From contig CAUYUJ010003036.1 in the NCBI GenBank assembly GCA_963575745.1, positions 212,001 through 276,000 on the forward strand: a stretch of 64,000 nucleotides of DNA, in the 5' to 3' direction. A program made the position numbers and the translations under genes. Below are positions 51,395-62,632 of this stretch, one piece after another. Positions within the stretch are counted from its first letter, which is position 1. Each line of letters opens with the position of its first letter. Source of the DNA: Prorocentrum cordatum. Taxonomy: Eukaryota > Sar > Dinophyceae > Prorocentrales > Prorocentraceae. Below the pieces are notes generated by a model. It saw only the letters and a program-made list of their open reading frames with translations. It made no database searches and had not been told where the DNA came from.

Positions 51395-52530
51395 CCTCCT
51401 CCTGGCCATCCTCCTGGCCATACTCCTCCTCGTCCTCCTCGCCCTCCTCCTCCTCCTCCTCCTCCTCATCCTCCTCCTCCTCCTCCTCCTCCTCCTCCTC
51501 CCCCTCCTCCTTCTCCTCCTCCTCCTCCGCTTTGACAGGGGAGTGTTGTTCGTCGTTCGAGCTGTACGGGATGCGGCAGCGGGGAGGTCAGACATTCAAA
51601 TTGTAAATGTCAAGCGTCAGCCGCGATTTGAAGAGGAGCTCCCTCCATCAGTGCACCTGTCGAGCACGTTTTTTATTCCGGGGGATACGGCGTGGCGAAA
51701 TCCTGAGCGAGTGCCCCAGGTTGAAGGAGAATCGCTCTCCGTCCCTGTACAGGTGCAACGGCCTAGGCGAGAGCCCAAGTTTGACCAACAAGTGTGGCTG
51801 TTGCACCAGCTTGAGCTTCTGGTGACAAGCTGTAGAGGGGTCTCAGGCGAGAGCTGCCTCTTGAACAGGAGCCGCCCTAGATCCGTGCAGCCGCGACACG
51901 AGTTCCAGCTTCTGGGAAGCAGTTGTAAGGAGGTCTCATGCGAGGGCCCCAGGTTGAACAGGGCTCGCCCTTCATCCGTATAACTCCTCCTCCTCCTCCC
52001 CTCCTCCTCCTCCTCCTCCTCCTCCTCCTCCTCCTCCTCCCCCTCCTCCTCCTCCTCCTCCTCCTCCTCCTCCTCCTCCTCCTCCTCCTCCTGCCCCTCC
52101 TCCTCCTCCTCCTCCTCCTCCTCCTCCGCCAAAAAGAGCGCCTTCCCGAGAAAGAGCCGCCCCCCGTCCGTGCCGCCGTGGGGCACGCGCAGGGGGGGGA
52201 GCGTGCGCGGCGCCCGCGGCGAGGGCCCCTGTGCTGGAGAGCGGCCTGCCCTCCGTCCGTGCAGCTGCTGAGAGGGTGGGCGTGCAGGGTCGTAAGCAGT
52301 GGCGAGGAGGAGGAGGAGGAGGAGGGGGAGGAGGAGGAGGAGGAGGAGGGGGAGGGGGAGGAGGAGGAGGAGGAGGAGGGGGAGGAGGAGGAGGAGGAGG
52401 AGGAGGAGGAGGAGGAGGAGGAGGAGGAGGAGGAGGAGGAGGAGGCGGAGGAGGAGGGGGAGGGGGAGGAGGAGGGGGAAGGGGAAGAGGGAGGAGGAGG
52501 AGGAGGCGGAGGTGGAGGCGGAATGCGGAG
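51395..52530. repeat. (CTC)n and (GGA)n arms with short tandem spacer units
   Basis: (CTC)n at 51395-51535 and 51985-52130; (GGA)n at 52298-52520. The last two are inverted relative to each other and could pair over more than 100 bp. 51620-51960 holds diverged copies of a unit ending GCCCTNNATCCGTGCAG. No gene. Confidence 0.85.
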
Positions 52531-52539
52531 AGATGAGCA

Positions 52540-54010
52540 AGGATGGGGGGCGAAGGAGGAAACATGAGTGGGGGAGGACGGGGAGGCGGAGCAGAATGGG
52601 GCTCGCAGTGTACCCAAGGGCAGTGCGGTGGGTGATGTCCCTCGTTTGCGGTTGGCTCCCGCCTGAGGCGTCCTCACAGTGCATAGATTTTCACAGTTTA
52701 GCCGCCCCGAGGGCTAGTGCGGATGATGGTTTCACTCGCTCTTCCTATCTCGTGTACGTCTACGTGCTGAACCAGCTCTACAGTTACCTTTCGGCGATTA
52801 TCAGCATCGGCGTTTACTTTGTAGCCTAACACGTGCGATAGCCAAGACTTCTCTCAGTCCGGTTCCACTAAGGGGTATCGGTCCGCCGCTGGGCCGTCCC
52901 ATATTCTTCTGTGGTGTTGTGCGGCGGAACGAGTTTCGCAATCACACTTTAGAGGCCACACCTTCGAGATCGCATTCGAGGAGCTCTTCCTGAAGGCGGA
53001 GCCGAGGATGCGGGAGCAAGGGAGACAGTGCTATAGATTCATGTGTGACCCTTGCCACGTCGCTCTGCCGATCTCTTCGCCCGCCAGTTGCATGGTTCAC
53101 AATTGTTTCGCCCAATTGTTCCTCGCTCCGTACATTTCGCTCCATTCGTTTCGTTATTAGTGTTGTGCCCCAACCAGCTCGTTCTGTCCATTTCGAGTCA
53201 TTCGCATCGTGCGCTCAGTCTCGCTCGCATGGGCCTCGCTTTTGGGAGCGCATCTAGTTAAGAGAAATGGACCGATCAGACCGAGTGGCGCGCAGTTGTG
53301 CGCAGTTGTGGGAGAGAGCATCTTGACAGAGGAGTGCCCGAGCGAAAACGCATTTGAGCGACATGCGACCCGAGCGAAGTGAATTGAATAAAGGCCGAGC
53401 GAATCGAAAATAAATCCAAGCCAGCAGCACCCCAACATAATGCAACGCAGCGAAGCGTGGCTTGATCGAGCCGCGTTGAGCGAATAGAGCGAACCAAGAA
53501 TAGCGAGGGCAATCGATCGAAACGAATTGAACGACGATCGAGCTGGGCGAGAAATTGTGCACCCTCGCTTTCTCTATTCATCTCAATGTGTCCTGCCCGC
53601 TCGACCAGCAAAGGCGCCATATGCGGTAGTTCCTTACTTCCCATCTAGATACCACCAGATCCTGCACCAAAGGAGACTCTGTGCCTCTGTGCGTGTTCCG
53701 TCTCGCCGAACACACACACACATACTTTTTTCGGTCGCGGCCGCGAGACGAAGGTCAGGCGGCGAGAGCAAAGTGCGGGACGCGAACTAGGCGAATTAGC
53801 TAAGACAGGCGCAGGCCGGCCGGCCCATTCAGACAGCAGCTGCGAGCTGAGGGAGGTCAACACACACACATACACACACGCACAGATGTTCTTCCCCGGC
53901 GAGGTGACAGCGCCGTCGCGAAGACACGTTCTTCATCCAGCGGCCGAGCGACGCCCCTGCAGCGAAAGCTACGGCGGATCGTGCCTAACGTCAACTCCAC
54001 CTTACAGGGG
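52540..54010. other. Unique sequence, no confident gene
   Basis: A hydrophobic frame ends at 52829 (SSYLVYVYVLNQLYSYLSAI) and may be a fragment. 53230-53560 contains repeated GAGCGAA/AATCGA motifs. (CA)n occurs at 53860-53880. Nothing else is supported. Confidence 0.3.
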
Positions 54011-54014
54011 TCAT

Positions 54015-54175
54015 TCCGATTCCGCCGGTTCGATTCGAATCGATTTCCGCGATTCCGATTTCGAACCGACTCGATTCAGGGATTCCGATTCGCGATTCCG
54101 ATTTCGAGTTCGCCCGATCCGGCTTCTGCCGATTCGATGCGTCAGCCGATTCCTGCCGGCTTTTGCCGATTCCAC
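54015..54175. repeat. GATTCCGATT-type minisatellite
   Basis: Diverged tandem copies of GATTCCGATTC/GATTCGATTT. Confidence 0.75.
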
Positions 54176-54204
54176 ATGCGACGTAAGGCTTACGTCGCAT
54201 GTGG
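54172..54204. repeat. Perfect 15-bp-arm palindrome
   Basis: CCACATGCGACGTAA, loop GGC, then its exact complement. Confidence 0.9.
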
Positions 54205-54591
54205 GTGGACAACGCAGGGCGAGTCGCGTGCTGAGAAACACGAGTGGTGGCTGCGCCAGGCGAGCACGGGTGGGAAAAGCAGCATGCAAAGTGCAAGGAG
54301 GGAAATCCCCGCAGGCCGGGGAAGGATACTGCCGAGCACCCAGACCTGCGCTGCAGCAGGCGGATGCAGGGGCCAGAGAGCACGCCAGCGGGTGGTGGCG
54401 CGTTGGAGCGTTGAAGCCCAGAGTCCCCAGCCGGGTGGCCGTAGCCCAACTACGGCGATTGTGCCCTCCAAAGTGTTTGTAAAACGTCGACAGAAAGGAT
54501 GAGGGAAGGAGAAAGACAGGCAGCACATGCACAGGCACAGCCAGGACGGCGTAGCCCACGTCGCGAGCACACACAAGCACACACACACACG

Positions 54592-54621
54592 CCATTTTGG
54601 CCCAAGCCATTCTGGCTCAAG
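54592..54621 (+). other. Tandem pair of degenerate SL relics
   Basis: CCATTTTGGCCCAAG (54592-54606) and CCATTCTGGCTCAAG (54607-54621): two consecutive 15-nt SL 3' parts, each with one mismatch. They abut an (AC)n run on the left. This is the pattern expected after repeated trans-splicing and re-insertion. Confidence 0.85.
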
Positions 54622-55934
54622 TTGAACTGCTGAGCCAGTGGCTTAGCTTGGAACGCAGCCGAGGGGCAGGCTCAAGGTCCCACATTCAGGAGAGAATATC
54701 TCACTCACGCATTTCATGCTTCCCGCCCTTCACGCCTGCGAATGGCAAGCCTTGGGGCAAGCATGCCGCGAGCGCCCCTCCGGCCAAGCGCCCCGAGTGC
54801 AAGGGGCCGTAGCTCCCTGACGGCGCTGCTGATCCTAAGCGCCTTCGCCCTCATGGCGCCGACATGCCGCCAGCAGCGTACCCGCTGGCGAAAGATGATC
54901 TCTGGAATGGCGCAGGACACACTGGCGGCGCCGCTGGAGCAGCCGAAGTGTGTGTCGCCGCGTCTGATGCTGCAGGCACCGGCACTACCAGCGCCACTGA
55001 CCAGGGCAGCAACGCCACCGCCCTCATCGACTAGCTGCGCATCGAGCTCGGCGAGCAGCCCGAAGAGGGCAACAAGACCCTGCACGCTGACATCACCCGC
55101 CGCTCCGACAAGCAGATCCGCGCGGCCCAGGCGACGACGGTCGACACGATAAGCGCGATCGCCAAGGCCCACGAGCAGCGGATGTCCCGAGCCGAGGTGG
55201 AGATTGGCAAGCTGCAGGCCTTGCAGTCCAAGCTCGAGCAGGACCAAGCAGAGATGCGCGAGCAGATCGCGACCCTCCAGCGACCGCTCGCTGTGGCCGA
55301 GGCCGCCGTCTCGCGGGCGCACGAGCACGACCTCAGTCTGTGCAACCGACCCGCCGACAGCACCATCCTGCTTGCCAACGCCAGCACTGAATACCAGCGG
55401 GCGCAGCTCGAGCGTGCCCTGCATCAGCTATGGGGGCCGCTCGACATCAAGCCGAAGCAATACGACGTCGTCGGCTCGGACATCGACCCGATGCATACGG
55501 TCCAGTTCGAAGGCTCAGTCGGCCTGGCCAGCTCCAGAGCCAAGCGCGCCATGGATGCTTTGCGACTCTCTGGGGACAAATGGAGGAACCTCCAAATGCA
55601 GGACACCACGGGCCAACAGCAACGCCTCTACTGGGGATGGGACGAGCCGCCGAAGATCGTTCAGCTCAAGATTCGCTCCTCAAAGCTCCACCCCCTTTCG
55701 TTCAACAAGTACCCGACAAGGAGTTCACTTGCAGCCGATACCAAGGCCTCATCTTCTACAATTGAGGTTGAACCCCCTGGCGCTGCGAAAGATGATAGGG
55801 GGTCGATCGGCCATCAAATCGCGAGCACTTTGGAACGAAGGCGTCTTGGAGACCGCCCACGTCACAAGGCAGAGGTCATTGACGAGTTCTCGAAGGTCTT
55901 CGACGTCACAGCTGGCGTCGTGTTTTCTATTTGA
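54597..55934 (+). pseudogene. LINE ORF1-like gene with two in-frame TAG codons
   Basis: One reading frame runs from the SL relics to TGA at 55932-55934, broken only by TAG at 54810 and 55032. The segment between reads LPDGADPKRLRPHGADMPPAAY-like and the next LRIELGEQPEEGNKTLHADI. From 55182 on: a coiled coil (VEIGKLQALQSKLEQDQAEM) and a region (ILLANASTEYQRAQLERALH, VGLASSRAKRAMDALRLSGD) I recognise as typical of dinoflagellate retroelement ORF1 proteins. The SL relics support origin from a trans-spliced element mRNA. Two nonsense mutations are the simplest explanation; readthrough or RNA editing cannot be excluded. Confidence 0.6.
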
Positions 55935-55939
55935 TGGAT

Positions 55940-56810
55940 TGTTCGGGTAGTGGTGCCCTCCAGGAGTGCCGCCGCTGGACTCGATGACGTTCGCCTCGTG
56001 GAGTGCTCGCCCTCCTGCATCACAGACGGCGCCGGCGGCAGGCCAAACTCCGGCACGCACTGCATTTTCGGAACCAGTCGACGGTCTTGGCTTTGCAGGA
56101 GGTGCTTTAGACCGGCGGCGTGCTAAGCCATGAGATCGGGCGGGTCGGCTTTCGTGCCCGACGGTTCTCTTCCTTCTTTCGATGACAGGGGCACTCTTCC
56201 GTTACTTCGGAGATCACGCACACGTGCGTTTCCAGCACGACGGCAATCTGGCAGGCCGTATTTTTATTAGTCACCACCGAGAGTATTACCTCCAGAGCGG
56301 TGCTGACACACCCACAACATCCACAAGTACGGGCTCTCAGCCGAGGACATGAGGACCTTTCACAAGTACATTCTGCGTGATATTGAGGCGCCACGGAACC
56401 AGCCGAGGCTGCGCGCAGTGATCGTCGTCTACGCGGCGAACCCCGAGGAGCACCGCCAGGCGGGCAGAGATCAGGCAGACTCTCGGCCGTTGGAGCAATC
56501 TTTGGAGGTGTATCTCCGACATGATGACCGAGATCCACGTCCAGCCACCGACGCACTGGGCACAAGCGAGCCTCTTCATGAGTTCTCCTGCCTGGGCCAC
56601 CCCCCGCACGCGCATGTCGTTACACTGCGCCCTCACGCCAGACGAGACGCACCGACGCAAGCGGAGCGACCATGCTCTCATCTACCTCGCGATCGCCACG
56701 CGGACACCGCAGCCCGAGAACATGCAGCCGATGCCCAACCACATCTTCATGTCCGGGTCCTGCGACCTCGCGTGCGCACGTGCGCGCGCACTTCTTCGAT
56801 GAGCCCTTTT
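55940..56810 (+). pseudogene. LINE ORF2 endonuclease remnant
   Basis: Frameshifted EEP pieces in the expected order behind ORF1: AKLRHALHFRNQSTVLALQEV near 56040-56105 (LALQEV is the catalytic-Glu motif), YGLSAEDMRTFHKYILRDIE near 56330-56390, and EIHVQPPTHWAQ with KRSDHALIYLAIATR at about 56530-56705 (SDH motif). Several frame changes, so non-functional. Confidence 0.55.
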
Positions 56811-56860
56811 CTTATGTTGCATTCTCGGGGGACCTTGTCTGTCCCGTCGCGGCCCTGTCC

Positions 56861-56980
56861 GCGTCGAATCCGTGTCGAATCCATGTCGGACGCGTCGGAT
56901 CCGTGTCGAATCCGTGTCGAATCCGCGTCGAATCCACACCAAATCCGCGTCGAGTCCGCATCGAGCCCGCGTCGGGCCCC
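56861..56980. repeat. 11-bp GTGTCGAATCC minisatellite
   Basis: About eleven diverged tandem units. Confidence 0.9.
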
Positions 56981-56999
56981 CAAAAAGACACCAATTTTG

Positions 57000-58035
57000 G
57001 GGACAGGCGAGGTCCCCCGAAGATGCAACAGAACTCTTCGGTGCCTCTGCAGTCGCTTACGCGCAAGGCCATCGTGACAGCTGCTGCGAGACTCGCCCGG
57101 CACCGGCCGTCGGCGCGAGACGCTCCAGACGCAGCGTTCAAGTCAATGAGGGCTCGCGCAGTCTCGCGAGCCGTCCGGCGGCGGGATGTCCGTTCGGCGC
57201 GGCGCTCGAGCCAAATGAACGTCGCAACTCGCTCGCCGCAGCGTCGCGCGCGACCGGGAAGCCGGCGCCGCCGCACTGCGCAATTCGACGGTTTTCGAGC
57301 AGGAGGTCGTCGAGATCCAGGCCGAGGCCGATGCCGACCAGATCCGAGAGCTCGAGCTTGGCATGGACCGCGCCCGCGGCCAAGGGCCCCGAGTCCGCCT
57401 CCAGCGCCCGGCGTCGACCATTCGCCGACGAGCTCCCCATGGGCGCAGCGGGGCAAGAGCCTCGCGCTGCGGGGCGTCATTGATAATGGCGGCGAGGTGA
57501 TCCGCGACCCATTGTCGCAGGCCTAGAGTCTAGGTTGACACCAACGCCAATGTCGGCGGTGCGCCTCCACCGAGGGAAGAAGATTCCGAGCTCGGTGATG
57601 GCGGCAATGCTCCGGCTTCCAAGGCAACCGAAAAAATGCCGCCAACGCCGAAATCTAGGACCATATTCCCCATGTGGAGGCAAGCCCCCCCGCGTGGGTG
57701 TTGGCGCCCATTTCCGGGCCTCCAACATTGAGGGCGCCGCGCGCTCTCGCCAACCATTGGGCCGAGGTCTTCGCGGCCGCGCTGCCCGACGGCTCGGCGA
57801 TCGCCCTGGAGGAGCACTGCGCGGACACCGGCATGGACGAATGGATCCTCCCTCCGCGGGGCACGCGGACAGACTGTTGCGCGGGGCTCGCGCTGGCGCT
57901 CCGGGGCCCGACAGGCTGCCGCGCTCGGCGCGGGCCTGCGCGCCCGGCGGCGCAGCGCGCGCCCCGCGCGCGCGAGTGGCTGGGGGGCGGCCACTTCGCG
58001 CTGTCAGGGTTCCCAGACCTGCTCGAGTCATGAAA
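57000..58035 (+). pseudogene. LINE ORF2 linker and early reverse-transcriptase remnant
   Basis: Fragments RALANHWAEVFAAALPDG, EEHCADTGMDEW and, in another frame, GAPGPDRLP resemble the segment before RT motif A in dinoflagellate LINEs (usually APGPDGLPY). Frameshifted throughout. 57010-57540 has open high-GC frames with no clear match. Confidence 0.4.
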
Positions 58036-58289
58036 AAATCACGACGGGAGGTTTTTCGCTATTTTCGGCCTCTGGGGGCCCTTACCGGGCCTCGGGGCCG
58101 TCAAAAAACGACTCAGGATGAAGAGCCGGTCCCGGGGAATGGGTCCAGAGTTTTGGGGGTCGCGTCATGAAAAAATCATGACGTCGGGGGTCTGGGAACG
58201 ACGCTTTGCAGGCCTTTGCCCACGAGGAATCCGTTGCCTCCGGCGCTCGGGGCCCGGCCTCTGGAGGCCGCGAGAGGCCGCGCGCCCTC

Positions 58290-58536
58290 CCCTGACTCCG
58301 GATCCGCCCTACTTTGGGGAAATTCGTAAGTGGGGCTTGGAATTTCCGCCTTGCTTTTCAAGCCCCGCTGATGCCAATTTCCGCCCTACTTTTCTGTTGC
58401 TGTTTCTGTGGATTTCCGCCCTATTTTGTGTTGGGTGCAGCAATTTCCGCCCTACTTTTTCGGCCTCTTATAGGTGGATTTCCGACGCAATTGTAAGTTG
58501 GAAAAAAGCCAAAGTAGGGCGGATGTGGAGTCAGGG
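58290..58536. mobile_element. Hairpin MITE with 28-bp inverted ends
   Basis: CCCTGACTCC..ATCCGCCCTACTTTGG at 58290-58317 is complementary to 58509-58536 at 26 of 28 positions. The interior contains four or more copies of ATTTCCGCCCTACTTTT, two preceded by GTAAGT-like or followed by AG-like bases. It interrupts the LINE remnant. Confidence 0.8.
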
Positions 58537-58539
58537 TCG

Positions 58540-59470
58540 AGGACATCGAGAACAACGCGGTCGCCTTCGCGGAGCTCCACTCCCTTGGAGGCCGCGCGCC
58601 GCCCACCCGAGACAGCGGGGCTCCGTCGCGGGGCGGAACTGCGGAGGCGACGTCGCCGACGCGGGCGCCGCGGCCCGAGAGCTGGCGCCCCGAGCTCCCG
58701 CGCGACACGCCGGCCCAACGTTGACCGGCCACGGCTGTGGCGCGGCCTTCTCGAGCTCGGCACAGCCGCTGCTCGGGGCCCTAGGGCGGCCCCGCTTCCT
58801 GGCGCGCCTCCGCGCCGCCGTCGAAGCCTTCCGCGCGATGGCGTGGGCGCGCGCGCGGGGGCCAGGCCCGCGGGCCCGCGCTTTCTCGATCGCGGCGGGC
58901 GCGCTGCAAAGATGCCGAGTTGGCGGCGGCCTCTTCGCCTGGGCGTTCGACCCGACGCCGCGGCGGCTCGAGAAGCTGGCGGCCCCGCGTCGGCGCGAGC
59001 ATCGCGCTGGCCGTGGATTTGCCTGCGCTGGCGGCGTCGGCATCATGCCGCCGTGCTTCGCCGTGGCGCGCGGGGCGGAGCTGTTCTTCCGAGCGCGCGC
59101 CTTGCGCGCGGGACTGAAGATTAAGCTTCAACAGGTGCGCCGTCAACTCGTTCGAAGGGCCATGGGCGGAGGCGTTGAAACGCCGCGCCCGGCAGCTCCT
59201 CCGCGCCTCCGCGGACGCGCGGGGGGATTCCCCGATCGCGCCTTTCACCGTCTATTTGGGGGCGTTCACGGGCCCGGCGGTGGCGCCCATGGGCGTCTGG
59301 TTCACGGCGCTGAACAGGGCGCGCGCGTCTGCGTTGCAGACGCGGCCAAGTCGGGCGCCCACGCGGCCCCTGCGGCGGCGCTCCGCGCTTTCCGGGAACT
59401 GCCGCTAACGAGCTACCTCCCGAGTCGCCGAGCGCTTGCCACACGGGCCTCCACAGGCATCCCCAGGCCG
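58540..59470 (+). pseudogene. LINE reverse-transcriptase remnant
   Basis: Diverged RT motifs in changing frames: VEDIENNAVAFAELHSL (region before motif A), FSIAAGALQRCRVGGGLFAW AFDP (motif B, usually GVLQGCPLSG), SIALAVDLPALA (motif C, DD lost), then a thumb-like SPIAPFTVYLGAFTGP. Same strand and order as the pieces at 54597-58035, so probably one decayed LINE. Confidence 0.5.
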
Positions 59471-59479
59471 AGGTAGCCG

Positions 59480-59832
59480 CGGCGGTGCCCTCACGGCCCC
59501 TCTCCAACATGCCCTCGGTGACGCCGGGCGCGTCGAAGGCTGCCGTGGCGGGCGGGAGCGCATTCTCAAGCTTCAGCAGGACCGGCTTGCCCAGCAACTC
59601 CGCCCCGTCGATGGGCTGCGTTGGGCCTGGGAGCGGAGTGCCCACGAGCCTCGTCGGCGAGCCTCGTCGGCGAGCTCGGGCAGGTCACGCCCCGAGACGC
59701 CGTTCATGTTGAGCTTGTCGAGCTTGTCCTTGTTGGCCTCTGGGCCGATGCCGCCCTGCAAGGCGTAGAGCTCCGACTTCGTGCGTTGAAAGCTCTCTTT
59801 CTCTCTCTCTCTCTCTCTCTTTCTTCTCTTTT

Positions 59833-59890
<58 letters not shown>

Positions 59891-60403
59891 TTCTCTCTCT
59901 CTCTCGAACGCGCTGTAGCCTCGACTTGGAATCTGCCAGCAGCCGAGCCACGTGGTCCATTCGCTGCGGCGCTGCCTTTCCAACCAGTCCAGCAGCAGCA
60001 GCAGCACGACAAGCAGCTTCCACTTTGCTGCGACTCCCCTGGCTGAAGGTGATCTTGGTCGCCTCCCAAGTGGCGTCATCGAAGCCAGCCCAGCTCTTGA
60101 CTTGCTCCGCTGTGAGGGTGCTGCCAGGCTCAGACCTGCCACGCTTGGGATCCCAGCCGCCCCCTCCGTTGCCGTAGCCGTAGTTGTTGCCGCCCTTGCC
60201 GCCGCTGAAGGTCTTACCTTCTTGCCCCCATTGGCGACGCCGGGGGCCGCCAGCCCACTGCCCGCGAACGGGTGGTGCTCGAGCTTCCTTGGCTGGCGAG
60301 GTGCCGGGGGCCGAACTCTACCACAGCCGGGCTTTCCGCACTTGATACGGGCCGTTGGATGTAATTTTCCCCATGCGCAAAGCCAGTGTGCAGCCATGGC
60401 CGC
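59480..60403 (-). pseudogene. Second LINE ORF1-like remnant, minus strand
   Basis: Starts MAAHWLCAWGKLHPTARIKC with CGKPGCG (Cys-rich start like other dinoflagellate element ORF1s). After a frame change near 60212 it reads GGNNYGYGNGGGGWDPKRGR and WAGFDDATWEATKITFSQGS, then PQRMDHVARLLADSKSRLQR. A (CT)n expansion (59793-59908) interrupts it, followed by FQRTKSELYALQGGIGPEAN. Head-on to the plus-strand LINE remnant. Confidence 0.5.
59793..59908. repeat. (CT)n microsatellite
   Basis: Long CT run inside the minus-strand remnant. Confidence 0.95.
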
Positions 60404-60539
60404 GAACAAGACAGCGCTAGAAGTGCAAGCAAGAGCCCACGCGCGCGCCGTCGAATGGTCTGTCCGCGGCCCAGCGGTCTCCGTTCGGAGGCCGCGGGGC
60501 AAAATCATTTTGAGGCAACATGGCGGCGTAGCCTCCCAT

Positions 60540-61100
60540 TAAGGCCTTCGGTGGAACTCCCTGTGGGGCCACGAAACGTGTAAAGGGTGCGCCGAAGTGA
60601 GTGCAGCGGCGCGATGCGAAGCCTTACACAGAGGTTTTCGGTGGAGACCCCCTACGGGGCCACGAAACGTGTGAGAGGTGCACCGAAATGTGCGCGGCAG
60701 CGCCATACGATTCCTCCCATTGGGGCCTTCGGTGGAGCTCCCTATGGGGCCACGAAGCGTCTGAGGGATGTGCCGAAATGGGCGCGGCGGTGCCAAGGAA
60801 ACCTCCCCATTAGGGCCGTCGGTGGACCTCCCTATGCGGCCACAAAACGTGAAAGGGGTGTGCCGAAATTGGTGCGAAGGCGCCATGCGAACACTCCCAG
60901 TGAGGCCTTCGGTGGTCCATATCAGGCCACGAAGCATGTGAATGGTGTGCCGAAATGGGCGCGGCGGTGCCAAGCGACACCTCCGATCGGGGCCTTCGGT
61001 GGACCTCTTTATGTGACCACGAAATCTGAGTGGTGCGCCGAAATGGCTCAGACTGGGGCCTTCGGTGAAGCTCCATGGGGCCACGAAACGTGTGAGGAGT
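60540..61100. repeat. 90-bp satellite
   Basis: Six to seven units; TCGGTGGA recurs at 60548, 60638, 60729, 60819, 60909 and 60996, with a shortened last unit. 90 is a multiple of three and the plus-strand frame stays open, encoding a 30-residue repeat (GAFGGAPYGATKR, VPKWARRCQ). Confidence 0.85.
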
Positions 61101-61109
61101 GCGCCACGA

Positions 61110-62110
61110 GACTAGTAATGGTGAGAGTGCTGATGTTGATGCCGATAATGTTGATGATAGTGATGATAATGAGGATGATGTTGATGCTGATGGTGATGGT
61201 GATGATGGTGATGTCAATGGTGATGGTGGTGATGATGCTGATGATGGTGGTTATGACACGGAGGATGCTGATGCCGATAGTGATGATGATGAGGATGATG
61301 TTGATAATGATGATGGTGTTGTTGTTGATGATGACAGTCATGATGCCGATGATGATGTTGATGATGAGGAGGATGGTGACGATGATCATTATGATGAGCC
61401 TGATGAAAGTAATGGTGATGATGTTGATGATGATGACGATGACGATGTTGATGATGATGTTGTTGATGATGAGGAGGAGGAGGACGAGGCTGACGATGAT
61501 CATGATCATGATGATGATGCTGATGATGACGTGGGTCATGCGGCTGATGCTTGTGAGGATGGCGATGCGGGTGATGCTGCTGCTACGATTGATGATGGTG
61601 ATGATGTTGGTGATGACGATGGTGATGACCATGACGATGACGATGACGATGATTATGATGATGCTGATGCTGACGATGGTGTTGTAGATGATTTTGTTGA
61701 TGCTGGTGGTGGTAATGATGATGACGGTAATGATGCCGAGGATGTTGTTGATGATGAGGATGGTGACGATGATCATGCTGATGAGTATGATGAACGTGAT
61801 GATGAGGTTGATCATGATAATGCTGACGATGACGATGGTGATGATGATGTTGCTGATGATGATGAGGAGGAGGCTGATGATGATCAAGGTCATGATGATG
61901 CTGATGATGATGTTGGACACGCGGCTGATGATTGTGAGGATGGTGATGCGGGTGATGCTGCTGCGATTGGTGTTGCTGATAAAGGTGATGCTGATGACAA
62001 TGACGATGGCGATGACGATGACGATGGCGATGATTATGATGTGGCTGCTGCTGATGGTGATGGCGTTGATGCTGATGGTGATGATGATGATGGTGATGTT
62101 GCTGATGAGG
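61110..62110. repeat. GAT-rich array with about 378-bp higher-order repeat
   Basis: Imperfect GAT/GCT/GTT triplets. Blocks near 61513-61600 and 61890-61970 (CATGCGGCTGATGCTTGTGAGG) are duplicates about 378 bp apart. Asp-rich and Met/Ile-rich frames are compositional. Confidence 0.85.
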
Positions 62111-62632
62111 ATGCGCTTCTCTATTCTCCTTGCCGCTCGCGCCCGTTCAGGTCCTGCAGCTTCTCGGCCCCAAGCTTGCTCTTCTCGCCCCCCGCCCCCC
62201 CCGCCGCGCGCGCGCGCGGCCAGGGCGCCAGGGGGCTTGCGGTTGCCACCGCCGCGCAGGTTCCTCTTCACCTACGCGGCGGTGTTCTACTTGCTGGGCT
62301 ACGAGCTGCTTTGGGCCACTGCCGCAGGCAGGGGTCCCAACGCTTCCTCCGTGATCTGGCTGGTTCGGGGTCGCTCTTTCACCCCGCCAGTCAGAGCTCG
62401 GGTGGGGGTGGGCCGGCTGCCTCCTGTGGGCACCCGGCAGCGGCGAGTGTGCACACTCTCCGCTCGGGCGCCGCTGCCCCCCTGGCAGTGCGCGCCCGTG
62501 TCATCTGGGCGTGGCCCCAGCCAGGCCGTCCAGGCAGGCGTCTGACCTGCTCGCGGGTTCCTCCCGCGCCTGCCGCAGCTGCTGCTCGTGTGACGCTGGC
62601 TTCTGAGCCCCGTCCCGCAGGCTCGGCATCCG
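62111..62632. other. GC-rich unique sequence
   Basis: Two plus-strand frames are open; one contains RFLFTYAAVFYLLGYELLWA. It may be the upstream exon of the next gene, but there is no splice evidence. Confidence 0.25.

Noticed and set aside
50090-51595. N-terminal 502 codons of the frame that contains LINE ORF2
   Set aside because: Arg/Ser-rich shadow of ORF1 and of GGA repeats, extending upstream past the SL; the real ORF2 start is the ATG at 50089.
51617-52684. Several 170-355-codon Pro/Ser/Leu/Gly/Glu-rich frames
   Set aside because: Products of CTC/GGA microsatellites on both strands.
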